Below are positions 1-8,477 of a DNA stretch of 64,000 nt, piece after piece. The stretch is from Siphonodentalium dalli (lineage: Eukaryota > Mollusca > Scaphopoda > Gadilida > Siphonodentaliidae), in the NCBI GenBank assembly GCA_032622095.1, contig CP136062.1, forward strand, positions 40,858,918-40,922,917, in the 5' to 3' direction. How positions within the stretch are numbered: the stretch's first letter is position 1; each line of letters starts with the position of its first letter. Position numbers and translations under genes: made by a program. The notes under the pieces are model-generated. The model made no database searches. It was not told the origin of the DNA and saw only the letters and a program-made list of their open reading frames with translations.

Positions 1-602
1 ATTAAATCCTTTTCAACCTAGAATCAGGGTCCACGCTGGCTTGAAATTTACTTTTGCCAAATATTTTGCCAAATGAAAATAATTTTTTCCAAATGCCGTT
101 AGAAGTTGCCAAATGCTATCAGTTTCTACAACAGTGTGTCTTTTATGTTGACTAATAAGACAATCGCTGCTTGAGCGACCTTTTGATATCAATAGGAAAG
201 CAGTTCATTATTAATAATTCTCGCCTCAATACTTGGGTTTATCATACTAGAACAATAAACCTAGGCTACAGTGTGATGTCTTACAAAGATTGCAGGTCCA
301 TATCACTCTCTCCAAATATGTGTGGCTACTTTGTTGCTCTCCTATCTACTATCTGCAAAGGTTGCTTTGCCATTTGTAAAGTATTTTACCAAACGTTTTA
401 AATCAAATGCGTTCAAGACTAAATATCCTGTCTTTATTCGGACGTTGACTTTAAAACGCTTATTTTTCTAACTCGTTTGTATTAGTAGCGTATAAACAAG
501 TGTCCCAATTTCGCATTTAAAAATAAAACACCAATTTGACAGCATATAACACTATAGTATACTGAAACATTATGATATACCATATGCCGTATATAGAGGA
601 TC

Positions 603-740
603 AACAACGAGTTCCCAGTTGATAGCGTAATTTACAAAACGAGTCCAGTAAATTACATATGGATCGAGCCTTTGGCGTGATCCAGACCTAATTTACTGGA
701 TGAGTTTTGTAAATTTTGCTATAAACTGGGGATGAGTTGT
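603..740. repeat. short foldback (imperfect inverted repeat)
   Basis: The left arm, about 603-654, reads the complement of about 688-740 with a few mismatches, around a loop containing GGATCGAGCC. No coding potential is seen. It is probably a small MITE-like hairpin. Confidence 0.6.
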
Positions 741-1079
741 AGATTACATTTATTTCTTGATCCATAATATCCATAAAACATTCTTAAATCAATAAATGGG
801 ACATGAAAGTAACAGCGGCTTCAACAAGGCCTGTGATTACGTTTCGTGGAACGATGCGTTGCTTGCCCGCGTACATAATTAGTCCCAGATAAATAAGACT
901 CTTTGATGTATTTAATGGCGTAAATTTAATGATATCAGATACCGATTCTTCATCATTACTGGCACGTAACTTACAGAATGTAAACAAACGACACACCGGA
1001 AATCAAAGGTCGCGTTTGCGCAACAATAATACATCTGGGTAAACCTGGCACTAGTTCCTGTTATACCATGACAGAAATT

Positions 1080-1575
1080 GAATCATATTAATATGACCAT
1101 ATACGCTAGCGTGGTTAACGAACCGCAGCTAAATCACACATAAGGTGTTTTTTTAATGTTATAAAAATAAGTTCATTGATATGTATTCCTATCAAATAAG
1201 ATTCACTTTGGCCTTCCTTCGTTGGGTGATTATTATGAATTACACTCCGGACACAAGGGCTCACGGAAAAAATCAGTTGTCCGGATACGACATGACAATT
1301 TCAACCTTGTTTGGATTCTGGCCCGCCAAGACAAATGACGTCATGACGTCTTAACTGGTTTTCTGCTAATAAACGTAGGACATTGATCTAATATGAACAA
1401 ATTTATTGATAATAACTGTTTATAAATAAATACTTCAATTGTTCATAGTAATTCCCATTATTTTGGAATACAGTAATCGATAGACACAGTAATACAATTT
1501 TCCGATTACGACATTAAAGCTTTACGCCCACCGATCTACTGTGCGACAAAAGTGCTCGCATAAATTGGTGTAAAC
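1080..1575 (+). repeat. dispersed repeat, partner at about 16.52-17.25 kb
   Basis: Two blocks, near 1085-1205 (TACGCTAGC, TTAACGAACC, AAATAAGATTCAC) and 1490-1565 (CACCGATCTACTGTG, GTGCTCGC), recur in the same order near 16540-16650 and 17178-17240. The conserved order suggests two diverged copies of one interspersed element. No protein motif was seen. Confidence 0.5.
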
Positions 1576-1829
1576 AATATTTATTTCAAAAAATCAAACA
1601 TATAACACAGACACAATATACATGTACACACAAAGAGATTTATGAAGAGCATTGCACAACAAGCAAAATGCTTGTTTAAAGTCCTCTCCTCGTGGAATAA
1701 ATGTTATCTCAAGTGACAGAAATATCACTTGAGGTAAAGCAGACGGGATATATAGTTTTGTTTGATTGGAATGTTATTACATGTTTAGGATTGAGATATG
1801 GGTATACCATTGTAATACGGAAGTTAAGG

Positions 1830-1922
1830 GTGAGAGAGATAGAAAGTGAGAGAGAGCGTGACAGAGAGAGAGAGTAAGAGAGTGAGTGCGAGAGAGGGAG
1901 AGAGAGAGAGATAGAGTGAGAT
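1830..1922. repeat. GA-rich microsatellite
   Basis: Interrupted GAGA tract of about 90 bp. It creates spurious Ser/Leu-rich open frames on the minus strand. Confidence 0.85.
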
Positions 1923-3121
1923 AGGTTTGACACAACATACATTCGATACAAAATAACACAACAACATCCGTTCAGTGGGTGAATCACTTGCACGAATGCG
2001 TCACGACCACGGAAGAGAAAAAGCGGTTCATGCAAATGGAATCTAGCGCGTCACCTGAAGTGATTATGAGAAACGGCCACTATCTAAATTAAACTTCTGT
2101 ACCGCCAAGAATATTTCGGAATTTAATTTGTTTGGAAGTTCGTGAGATCCGTACAATAGAACATCGGTTGTTATCATGATATCAACAGTAACAAACTTAC
2201 AATTTGAATCTCTGGCAATTTTCTTGAACGTAGGAAAAGATAAATGATGATAGTTTCAGACATATTCAGGTCAAAGCGTTTTCCCCTAGGTGGTCGAGAC
2301 GCTCTCGAGAGAAAGCTGCCAATCCGAGCACGATATTGTATTATATCAACCATTGTCCCATATATATTGTATGAATTTCAAGACATGTAAATAGCTCGGT
2401 GGTTGGCAGATATGACTTACACACTGAACAAATGTTGGATCAAGATGTTTGAGATATTGGCGTGAGATACACGGTTTATCTTGGTCATGTGCAGTTGAGG
2501 GAGATATTGGAAAAATAACAGAAGATAAGAGAAGGAAGAGACGAAAGAAACATAACTCTACTAGTAATCCCGGGATAGGGGGAATAATTAATTCCATGCG
2601 GTTGCTCGCATGTAGTTGATGGGTCAGTATAAATATATTACTTCTCTGCGTTATGGGGCCCAAACATCGCGACATAGCGACCATAAAGGGAATTTCGAAT
2701 AAACACTGATGAGAGTTTCTAACTCAACATGTCTATACGGGTTAATGTTTATAAAATATTATGATTTGACATAACATGAGGCGTTTTATAGAAATGATTG
2801 TTCGAGGGACGACTGCCAAAATATACGCACTGAACAATCTACAATTATAAAATACGCAACAAGTATGGTATAGAAGACAATACGAATTCACCGACCACAC
2901 AGATGAGCGGACAGACGGAAGACGAGACGCGCGGACCTGAAGGCGAACATTGTGATATATATATGCTTTGAGATACACAGACAGACAGACGACCACGGCA
3001 TATGTATGTATATACCGACGAAAGTGAACGTGTTTGGGAGTTTACCTGTACATAATAAACATGGGGATAATAAGTAAAGAGTATAAGTATATTACCATGT
3101 GTCGGATCATAAGATGATAAT

Positions 3122-3700
3122 AGTAGTATTGGCTGACACTCTGGCCCACCCCCTCGCTCGGGGACACTCTGGCCCATGGGCCAGAGTGTCCCCGAGCGAG
3201 GGGGTGGGCCAGACTGTCAGTCCCCGGGCGAGGGGTTTGGATTTTTTCTGGCCTACCCCCGGCGCTCGGGGACACTCTGGCCCTTGGGCCAGAGTGTCCC
3301 CGAGCGAGGGGTTTTGGATTTTTTCTGGCCCAGCCCCGGCGCTCGGGGACACTCTGGCCCATGGGCCAGAGTGTCAGGTCCCAGAAAAAATCCAAACCCC
3401 TCGCTCAGGGTAGGATTCATCGGTCCAGAGGTTGTGTTACATTACAAAAAGTAAGGTGAGCGCTTCGAAGGATTTTTTTTTGACAGAAAAGAGCACAATT
3501 TACCAATGTATCGATTTTTCTCTCGGATTCTAATGCCAGTGTGGTAAGCGAAGGGCGCTCCCCTTCGCTGTATACATTGGACTTAGAATAATACTGAGAA
3601 AAAATAGATGTGTTGTTAAATTGTGGTACTTTACCAGTGCATTTTTTAACAAAAGCGAAAGTCTTCGAATAAATTCGAAGACGCTAGCGTTGTACAATGT
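3122..3700 (+). repeat. left terminal inverted repeat of the Polinton
   Basis: It matches the right end (13888-14292) in inverted orientation, from AGTAGTATTGG through CGAAGACGCTAGCG. It is longer than the right copy because a GC-rich palindromic unit (CCCGAGCGAGGGG, CCAGAGTGTC) is reiterated between 3133 and 3400. The outermost palindrome, 3133-3220, is symmetrical around CCATGG with one mismatched pair. Open frames across this block are by-products of the repeats. Confidence 0.9.
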
Positions 3701-3820
3701 ACTCGTAGAAGTTACCTTTCAGTGAAATATGTTAGGAGATAATGGTAAAATGGTACAGATAAAAATTTTCCCGAGTCAAATTGGTGTTTTATTCATAGAA
3801 ATATGATGTTTTTGACAAAA

Positions 3821-3907
3821 AAAGAAACACATCTGATTTGACGTTCGGAGAAATTTGGTAGAAAAACGCATCAAGTCGTCAACGAGGCCCGCGCATCCCA
3901 TATATTT
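3821..3907 (+). promoter_or_regulatory. accessory-gene promoter module, copy 1
   Basis: It begins AAAGAAACACATCTGATTTG, has TTTGACGTTCGG, GCATCAAGTCGTCAACG and CCGCGCATC, and ends in CATATATTT as a TATA box. The same order recurs at 5155-5250 (minus), 5740-5828 and 13202-13260. TGACGT is the half-site of ATF/CREB-type factors. The gene start at 3969 lies about 65 bases beyond the TATA box; two very short upstream ORFs intervene. Confidence 0.7.
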
Positions 3908-3968
3908 GATCCTCGAAGATGTTAACGTTATTAGATGCGTAAATTGTAACGTAGCGTTATTTTGAAAC

Positions 3969-4418
3969 ATGGATCCAGTAACGGAATTTCTCAAGACTAT
4001 TGATGTACAATACGACCATGTTCCTGCAACAACACAAATGTCGACTCCACTGTATGCAGGGAATGTGACGCCACGGGTAGAGCAACAACAGATACCAATG
4101 GTGTATCCGCAAACGGAACAACAACCAGTGTATACACCGCCGGTGAAAACACAACCAATAACTCTACCTGTTATATACCAAGTTATCAACAGTTCACAAT
4201 GGGAAGAACAGACAAAATTGTTACGGAATATTTGGCAGGAAATGAAGGATTTGCGAAAGCAATTAACGCAAAAACCGGCTGAATGTACAATCAACTTGAA
4301 ACCTCACACGATTGACATAGCAATTGAGGTACATGGTTTCCAGAAAGAACCTACGAAGCGATCAACATTTGGATCACTCGGGAAAGATTTAACAGTGATG
4401 ATGAAACAAAAGAAATGA
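3969..4418 (+). CDS. Polinton accessory protein, 149 aa, unknown function
   Basis: I do not recognise the family. The intact frame starts MDPVTEFLKTID. Residues about 20-75 are rich in Gln, Pro, Thr and Val and probably disordered. Residues about 76-100 (SSQWEEQTKLLRNIWQEMK) look like a charged amphipathic helix or short coiled coil. The C-terminus is basic (MMKQKK). No enzyme motif is seen. It converges on the minus-strand gene at 4712-5126; both start inside mirrored copies of the TIR and share a promoter module. A decayed histone-type hairpin follows 17 bases after the stop. A regulatory or early role is inferred only from this arrangement. Confidence 0.7.
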   Translation: MDPVTEFLKTIDVQYDHVPATTQMSTPLYAGNVTPRVEQQQIPMVYPQTEQQPVYTPPVKTQPITLPVIYQVINSSQWEEQTKLLRNIWQEMKDLRKQLTQKPAECTINLKPHTIDIAIEVHGFQKEPTKRSTFGSLGKDLTVMMKQKK

Positions 4419-4435
4419 TTTTTATATTATTTTAA

Positions 4436-4454
4436 ACGGTCCTTTTCGGATACA
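4436..4454 (+). promoter_or_regulatory. decayed histone-type 3' hairpin after the first accessory gene
   Basis: TTTAAACGGTCCTTTTCGG aligns with the intact hairpins at 4683-4698 (minus) and 6237-6252 in its 5' flank, left arm and UUUUC loop. The right arm is degraded, leaving about four pairs. The sequence after it, GGATACACTCTG, resembles the GATACACTCTG that follows the intact hairpin of the neighbouring gene. Confidence 0.5.
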
Positions 4455-4539
4455 CTCTGTATCATTATGCTATATGATGATCGTATTATAGATATGAAGG
4501 GTGGTAGTGGGGTTTTTTATTGTTAGGGAAGTTTTCTTT

Positions 4540-4623
4540 GATAAATTATGTGGACATTTTCTCCAAGTTCATGATGAATGATTTTGGTTTGGAGAAATTA
4601 TGTGAACATTCTCTCCAAGTTCA
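4540..4623. repeat. 32-bp direct repeat, two copies
   Basis: AAATTATGTGGACATTTTCT followed by CCAAGTTCA (4540-4571) recurs as AAATTATGTGAACATTCTCT followed by CCAAGTTCA (4592-4623). It lies between the 3' ends of two convergent accessory genes. Confidence 0.7.
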
Positions 4624-4682
4624 GGAAGTATGAACAAATCGTACAGTAGCAATTTCAGAGTGTATCTTTTCAAAAATTGTGA

Positions 4683-4698
4683 GGCCCTGAAAAGGGCC
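4683..4698 (-). promoter_or_regulatory. perfect histone-mRNA-type 3' hairpin
   Basis: On the minus strand this reads GGCCCTTTTCAGGGCC: a perfect 6-bp stem with a UUUC loop, preceded by CCAAAAC. It matches the metazoan replication-dependent histone hairpin, which is bound by SLBP. A purine-rich GAAAAGATA follows 10 bases later, where histone genes have the U7-pairing downstream element. It begins 13 bases after the probable stop of the gene at 4712-5126. An AATAAA lies roughly 170 bases further on. Confidence 0.8.
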
Positions 4699-4711
4699 GT
4701 TTTGGATGGTT

Positions 4712-5126
4712 TCAAAAGAAACCGCACGATGTGTTTGGGTTTGAATACAGCTGAAAGTGGTCTTGGGAACGTCGCAACCAAATTGCAAAATTGCACGGAT
4801 GGCCTGTCTGTATCCCCCAGAGCGGCAAGAATTCGTAAACTCTATGCCCTGAGAAGATTATGATAGACCACAGCAAGTCGCACCATCAATCTTGATGGCC
4901 CCAGCAATATGGTGTGGCGGAACCACCGTGGTGGCAATCCAAACACCCGATCTCTGTTGTCCGTCAACAACATAACGGTGTACCTGTAGATATCAAAACA
5001 TTTATCTACAGTCCCCGTTTCTGCTAAACTCAAAGCTTTCCATATTGACTGTGCTTCATCCCCAAACACACCTCTCACCAGCATCCCATCCTCCAAATAG
5101 CTCCGATACAGATCTCGGTAATCCAT
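4712..5126 (-). pseudogene. Polinton accessory protein, about 138 codons, one frame break
   Basis: Starts MDYRDLYRSYLEDGM, choosing the ATG just after the shared promoter. The first frame runs on to a stop at 4842. The second frame opens near 4860 and ends in CGFF and a TGA at 4712-4714, 13 bases before the histone-type hairpin, the same spacing as in the right-end gene at 13479-13848. I infer a one-base break near 4850. Similarity to that right-end gene is visible in the start (MDY..Y..SY), in GT.(D/E)K.F(D/E) and in the tail, so the two look like distant paralogues. The family is unrecognised and no catalytic motif is seen. Confidence 0.6.
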
Positions 5127-5154
5127 TTCGGTATAAATGAAGAATGGGGATATC

Positions 5155-5250
5155 TTTTTTTTATATTGAAAACGCGCGGACGTCGCCGACGACGTCATGC
5201 GTTTTTCTACCAAATTTCTCCGAACGTCAAATCAGATGTGTTTCTTTTTT
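5155..5250 (-). promoter_or_regulatory. accessory-gene promoter module, copy 2
   Basis: In minus orientation: AAAGAAACACATCTGATTTG, TTTGACGTTCGG, GCATGACGTCGTC, CGACGTCCGCGCG and AATATAAAA. It is nearly identical to 3821-3907 because it is part of the inverted internal copy of the left end. It carries two TGACGT-type sites and a TATA box about 25-40 bases upstream of the ATG at 5126. Confidence 0.75.
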
Positions 5251-5725
5251 TGTCAAAAACATATTTCTATGAATAAAACACCAATTTGACTCGGGAAAAT
5301 TTTATCTGTACCATTTTACCATTATCTCATAACATATTTCACTGAAAGGTAACTTCTACGAGTACATTTTACAACGCTAGCGTCTTCGAATTTATTCGAA
5401 GACTTTCGCTTTTGTTAAAAATGCACTGGTGAAGTAGCACAATTTACCAATACATCTATTTTTCTCGGTATTATTCTAAGTTCAATGTGTACAGCGAAGG
5501 GGAGCCCCCTTCGCTTACCACACTGGCATTAGAATCCGAGAAAAAATCGACACATTGGTAAATTGTGCTGTTTTCTGTCAAAAAATCTTTCGAAGCGCTC
5601 ACCTTACTCTTTGTAATGTAACACAACCTCTGGACCGATGAATCCTAACCTGGGACCTGTCACTCTGGCCCACCCTTCGCTGACTGTCACTCTGACCCAC
5701 CTGTCACTGATACACCCCACATCGC
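5195..5725 (-). repeat. internal inverted copy of the Polinton terminal repeat
   Basis: The sequence, including CGCTAGCGTCTTCGAA, GCGAAGGGGAGC, GTAATGTAACACAACC and CACTCTGGCCCACC, is the reverse complement of about 3400-3870 and also resembles the right TIR. Together with 3122-3870 it makes 3122-5725 a self-contained foldback unit holding two convergent genes. It may be a short non-autonomous element abutted to, or an inverted duplication of, the main left end. The outermost AGTAGT terminus is missing here. Confidence 0.85.
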
Positions 5726-5739
5726 TCGAGGTATTCTGG

Positions 5740-5828
5740 AAAAAAGAAACACACTTGAATTGACGTTCAGAGAAATTTGATGAAATACGCATGACGTCGT
5801 CAGCGGCGTCCGCGCGTTTCATATAATA
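5740..5828 (+). promoter_or_regulatory. accessory-gene promoter module, copy 3
   Basis: AAAAAAGAAACACACTTGAA, ATTGACGTTCAG, GCATGACGTCGTC, GGCGTCCGCGCG and CATATAATA in the standard order. The ATG at 5828 overlaps the TATA box and cannot be the start; the next in-frame ATG at 5864 fits. Confidence 0.75.
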
Positions 5829-5863
5829 TGGAGCGCAGTGTAGCGTTTTATTTTAGCTTTAAA

Positions 5864-6217
5864 ATGTTCTCTAAGCTAAAAGAGAAAATTTTGCTAAAAT
5901 TCTATGCCGATGCTCAATTAAAGTATTGGCAGAAGAATATTAGATATTCGGAGAGCCATAAGCTAGCCATTAGAGCTGGAGTTCAAGAATTCCTGCAAAG
6001 ACGGAGACCTAGTCCTCCCAAGGTGTATGTGGAAACTCCAGAGTGGAAACCCACGTATAAGGAGGGAGCATTATATCCAGACTTGTCTGAATTTAATCCT
6101 CCAAAGCCGCTATCAAGGTGGATTACCACTGAGGCAGCAGAATACGTGTCGGATCCATACTGGAGACCCACATATAACAAGGGAGGATTTTTTCCTGATT
6201 TGTCTGAATTTTATTGA
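5864..6217 (+). CDS. Polinton accessory protein with duplicated WxPTYxxG-PDLSEF motif
   Basis: 117 residues from MFSKLKEK, the first ATG beyond the TATA box. The N-terminal half is a basic, probably helical region ending in FLQRRRPSPPK. The C-terminal half holds two copies of a 17-residue unit, W(K/R)PTY..G...PDLSEF, one mid-chain and one ending the protein. Duplicated linear motifs of this sort often serve as bivalent docking sites; that reading is inference. No enzyme motif or known family is recognised. The promoter module lies upstream and the best-preserved histone-type hairpin starts 20 bases beyond the stop. Confidence 0.7.
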   Translation: MFSKLKEKILLKFYADAQLKYWQKNIRYSESHKLAIRAGVQEFLQRRRPSPPKVYVETPEWKPTYKEGALYPDLSEFNPPKPLSRWITTEAAEYVSDPYWRPTYNKGGFFPDLSEFY

Positions 6218-6236
6218 CTCGGCAAACAATTTAAAC

Positions 6237-6252
6237 GGCCATTTTCAGGGCC
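6237..6252 (+). promoter_or_regulatory. histone-mRNA-type 3' hairpin with ACCCA flank
   Basis: GGCCATTTTCAGGGCC forms a 6-bp stem with one A-G mismatch and a UUUC loop. It is preceded by TTTAAAC and followed directly by ACCCA, the canonical cleavage-side flank of metazoan histone messages. CAAAAGATA, 14 bases after the stem, sits where the histone downstream element would. That downstream block (AAAAGATA...CTCTGAAATTGC) is shared with the minus-strand hairpin at 4683-4698. Confidence 0.8.
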
Positions 6253-6300
6253 ACCCAAATTGTTCAAAAGATATGCTCTGAAATTGCTAAAAAACGTAAC

Positions 6301-6328
6301 AAATAAATAAAATCAATAATATTTTATT
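6301..6328. terminator. back-to-back polyadenylation signals
   Basis: AATAAA occurs on the plus strand at about 6302-6312, and on the minus strand at 6323-6328, where it overlaps the stop codon of the zinc-knuckle gene. These are the probable cleavage signals of two convergent genes. The plus-strand one is a possible backup to the histone-type hairpin. Confidence 0.6.
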
Positions 6329-6908
6329 CACTATTTTTAACTTTCTTGGAAGATTTTTTCGATAAACGTCTTTTTCTCTTTCTGTTAGGCAAAGTGGTTT
6401 GCTTAATTTCAGTATCGTTAGCGCTTTTGGCTACAGCATTTATCACTTCCATCTGCGAATCATCCGTGTTTAGAATAGTGATTTCATCATTTGACACCTC
6501 GGTTGAGGCGTATAATTCACCACTCTCAGTTTTCACATCCGCGATCTCGTTAATTGACATCGCGGTTGAGTTCCATTGTTCCCCACTTTCAGCTTTCATA
6601 TCCGCGATCTCGTTAGTTGATGTCTCAGTTTGATCAATGTCCATTACATCACATGGTGTGAGATAATCGTTGTCTGGTGTGTCCGTCCAAGGAGACTTCC
6701 CAGGAGTAGATTCACTCACCATCAATGATGATTTTTTCATCTGATCAATCTTATTTTTCGTAGTACCATCACATTGAAAAGCCCAATGTGAACTCGAATT
6801 GCATCTAAAACAGTTACCATATGGTGGTATCCACTTTGTATTCTTTAAAACTTCTAATGCAATTTTTCGTAAATGTTGTATGTTGTTACTCTGCAATCGT
6901 GGATCCAT
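6324..6908 (-). CDS. Polinton zinc-knuckle accessory protein, 194 aa
   Basis: Residues 33-46 form a perfect CCHC zinc knuckle (C-x2-C-x4-H-x4-C), typical of single-strand nucleic-acid binding. Residues about 80-160 are acidic with about three degenerate copies of a unit like S.NEIAD.K.ESGE. The C-terminus (RKRKRRLSKKSSKK) is a strong nuclear localisation or nucleic-acid-binding tail. The frame is intact and starts MDPRLQ, echoing the MDPVT start of the gene at 3969. It is divergently transcribed from the structural block out of the palindrome at 6942-7056. The message ends at an AATAAA overlapping the stop; no histone hairpin is seen. A nuclear or replication-accessory role is plausible but unproven. 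Confidence 0.75.
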   Translation of the reverse strand: MDPRLQSNNIQHLRKIALEVLKNTKWIPPYGNCFRCNSSSHWAFQCDGTTKNKIDQMKKSSLMVSESTPGKSPWTDTPDNDYLTPCDVMDIDQTETSTNEIADMKAESGEQWNSTAMSINEIADVKTESGELYASTEVSNDEITILNTDDSQMEVINAVAKSANDTEIKQTTLPNRKRKRRLSKKSSKKVKNSE

Positions 6909-6941
6909 TGTGAGCGTTCGGTGCGTTATTCAGTCGTCATT

Positions 6942-7056
6942 GAAATGACGACGTGATGAAAAAGCGCGTCGCTTTTATGCTCTGACACGGACGATGACTG
7001 CGCATGTCCGTGTCAGAGCATAAAAGCGACGCATTTTTTCATCACGTCGTCATTTC
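6942..7056. promoter_or_regulatory. palindromic divergent promoter
   Basis: Arms 6942-6992 and 7006-7056 are 51-bp near-perfect inverted repeats (two mismatches visible) around a 13-bp spacer. Each arm holds CATAAAAG, a TATA-like box, and ACGTCGTCATTTC near its outer end. One half faces the zinc-knuckle gene (ATG at 6908), the other the first capsid-block gene (ATG at 7060). It is the only obvious promoter for the ten genes to its right. Such a strong hairpin could also be a replication signal. Confidence 0.75.
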
Positions 7057-7059
7057 ACG

Positions 7060-7355
7060 ATGAAGCGCCTTGTGCCATATTCAGATAGCGAAAGCGAACG
7101 AGATAATTCTACAATTGCATAGCGAACTACTCCGGTTAGAGTAAATTCTACAATTGCACAGCGAGCTACTCCAGCTAGAGCAAATTCTACATTTGCTAGT
7201 TTTCAACCACTCAACGATAATGGTCCGCAACCAATTCCATCAGTTCAAGAAGCAGAACATTCCCCGTTGGTTCAACGATACTCAAAAATTATGAATCTTT
7301 CATGGCTTTGATGGCATTTGATCGTAATTTTAATAAACGTAAAAGTAAAAAGTAA
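7060..7355 (+). pseudogene. small Polinton core-like protein, interrupted
   Basis: Starts MKRLVPYSDSESE, an opening I associate with small Polinton/adintovirus proteins (from memory of the family). A tandem STIA.R.TP unit follows; the first copy contains an in-frame TAG (7120-7122) where the second has Gln. The first frame ends at 7309-7311, but the neighbouring frame continues to 7353-7355 with a basic tail (FNKRKSKK), so a one-base break near 7295 is likely. The basic tail fits DNA binding inside the virion. It is first gene of the structural block. Confidence 0.6.
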
Positions 7356-7391
7356 TTAAGTCATTTGACATTCAACTGTTAAAGAGTAAAG

Positions 7392-7735
7392 ATGGCGAAA
7401 AAAACTCCACTGATTAAAAAATATGGTAGTTTTGTAATGGCTATGAATCAGGCACCAACTCATTTTCGGAAAAAAAATGATAAAAGATGCCCCAAAGAGA
7501 GTGATTGATTGCATGTCAGAATGCTGTAAAAATATTTTAAAAGGCAATGTAAAACTAACAGAAGCTCAGAAGCGCAAACTTCGTCCGAGGTGTAGACATC
7601 TCAGAGAACTTGCAAGTAAATCAACATCTTTGAAACGAAAAAAACAAATTTTAAACCAGATAGGAGGTTTTTTTAACACTTCTTATGCTAGCACCGTTGC
7701 TTGGTAAAGCAGTCGCTGAAATACTTCGCAGCTAA
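7392..7735 (+). pseudogene. Polinton core-like protein (LKGNVxLTxxQKRKLR family), two frame breaks
   Basis: The middle frame holds CMSECCKNILKGN, LTEAQKRKLRP and a Lys/Arg-rich stretch, then GGFF. This matches a small basic protein family common next to Polinton capsid genes. An N-terminal part (MAKKTPLIKKYGSF) is open in a different frame from 7392, switching at the A-run near 7469. The hydrophobic C-terminal part (LMLAPLLGKAVAEILRS) switches frame at the T-run near 7670 and ends at 7733-7735, two bases before the next ATG. It probably packages DNA or contacts membrane. Confidence 0.65.
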
Positions 7736-7737
7736 AC

Positions 7738-8477
7738 ATGAAGAAAATGGTCGCTGTTCCCTTCAAAATGTTGGATGACATTAAAAAATGGAGAATGAGT
7801 CTAACTAATCCGATATTACAACCTAATCCTGAAATTACGAATATTTCAAAACTAAGCAGAGATTTGAATTCAGTTTCTGATCAAAATTTGTCAGAATCTG
7901 AGAAGGTTCAATTATATGGTACAACTTTGCACAAATTGAAAACTTCTCAAAAATCAGTTAGAGCTATTTCAGCCCCGAAAACAGAACAGCCATTTAATCA
8001 TCATCATAGGGATATGCTAGAAAGTATTCCGCTAAAGATGAGAAAAAAAGCTGAACAACTTTTACAACTGATTTCAAAACATCCACAAATGAAGTTTGAT
8101 GAACATGGACAATTAAAATATGGTGAAAAAGTTATTAGAGGATCAAATATTGTTGATCTCCTCAATGATATTGTACGACAAAGATAGGTTTCGAACCAAC
8201 AGGTTGGCAAACCTTTTCACAAGGATTGAGCGAGCTTAATGTACCTCAAGATTTTGTAGGGAACAGAAACCGCTGGCTTTGGATTAAAAAACATTTGAAA
8301 GATGATTCAGATGATGATTTTGAAACTCCGGTACAAAGCATAACACCAAAACGATTTGATTCTCATCGATTCACACCAATGAAAGGTATAAAAGCAAGAC
8401 ATTCAAAAACTAAAATAGCAGATAGGTTGACACCAAAGGGTATTAAAACAGAAAAAACACAATGGGATCCATACTAG
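7738..8477 (+). pseudogene. Polinton conserved capsid-associated protein, one frame break
   Basis: The first frame (149 codons, MKKMVAVPFKMLDDI) ends at 8185-8187. A second frame then continues through PTGWQTFSQGL, LSELNVPQDFVGN and a basic, Thr/Pro-rich tail to 8475-8477. The order of a helical N-terminus, a GSNI.DLL core and an ELNVP motif matches a conserved Polinton protein encoded just before the integrase, whose function I cannot name. It overlaps the integrase start by 16 bases. Confidence 0.65.

Larger units (their letters stand above)
1..3110. other. gene-poor left flank
   Basis: I find no convincing gene here. The open frames are short, lack recognisable motifs, and several run through simple repeats. 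The stretch holds a small foldback (603-740), a GA-rich microsatellite (1830-1922) and a dispersed repeat that recurs near 16.5-17.2 kb. Positions 50-110 have a degenerate run of TTTGCCAAAT units, which resembles the TTAGCCAAA-type sequence near 39.6 kb. Confidence 0.6.

Noticed and set aside
1709-2035. Ser/Leu-rich minus-strand frame
   Set aside because: Generated by the GA-rich microsatellite.
3042-3454. Several 80-117 codon frames on both strands (Trp/Pro/Gly-rich)
   Set aside because: They arise from the palindromic GC-rich TIR units, so both strands and phases stay open; no start or promoter context.
4630-4863. 77-codon plus-strand frame
   Set aside because: Antisense to the minus-strand accessory gene (4712-5126), which has a promoter, a paralogue and a hairpin end; this frame has none.
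5604-5822. 72-codon minus-strand frame across the internal TIR copy
   Set aside because: Its sequence is the antisense of the promoter module and TIR; the equivalent frame appears at the right TIR (13997-14200), as expected for a repeat.
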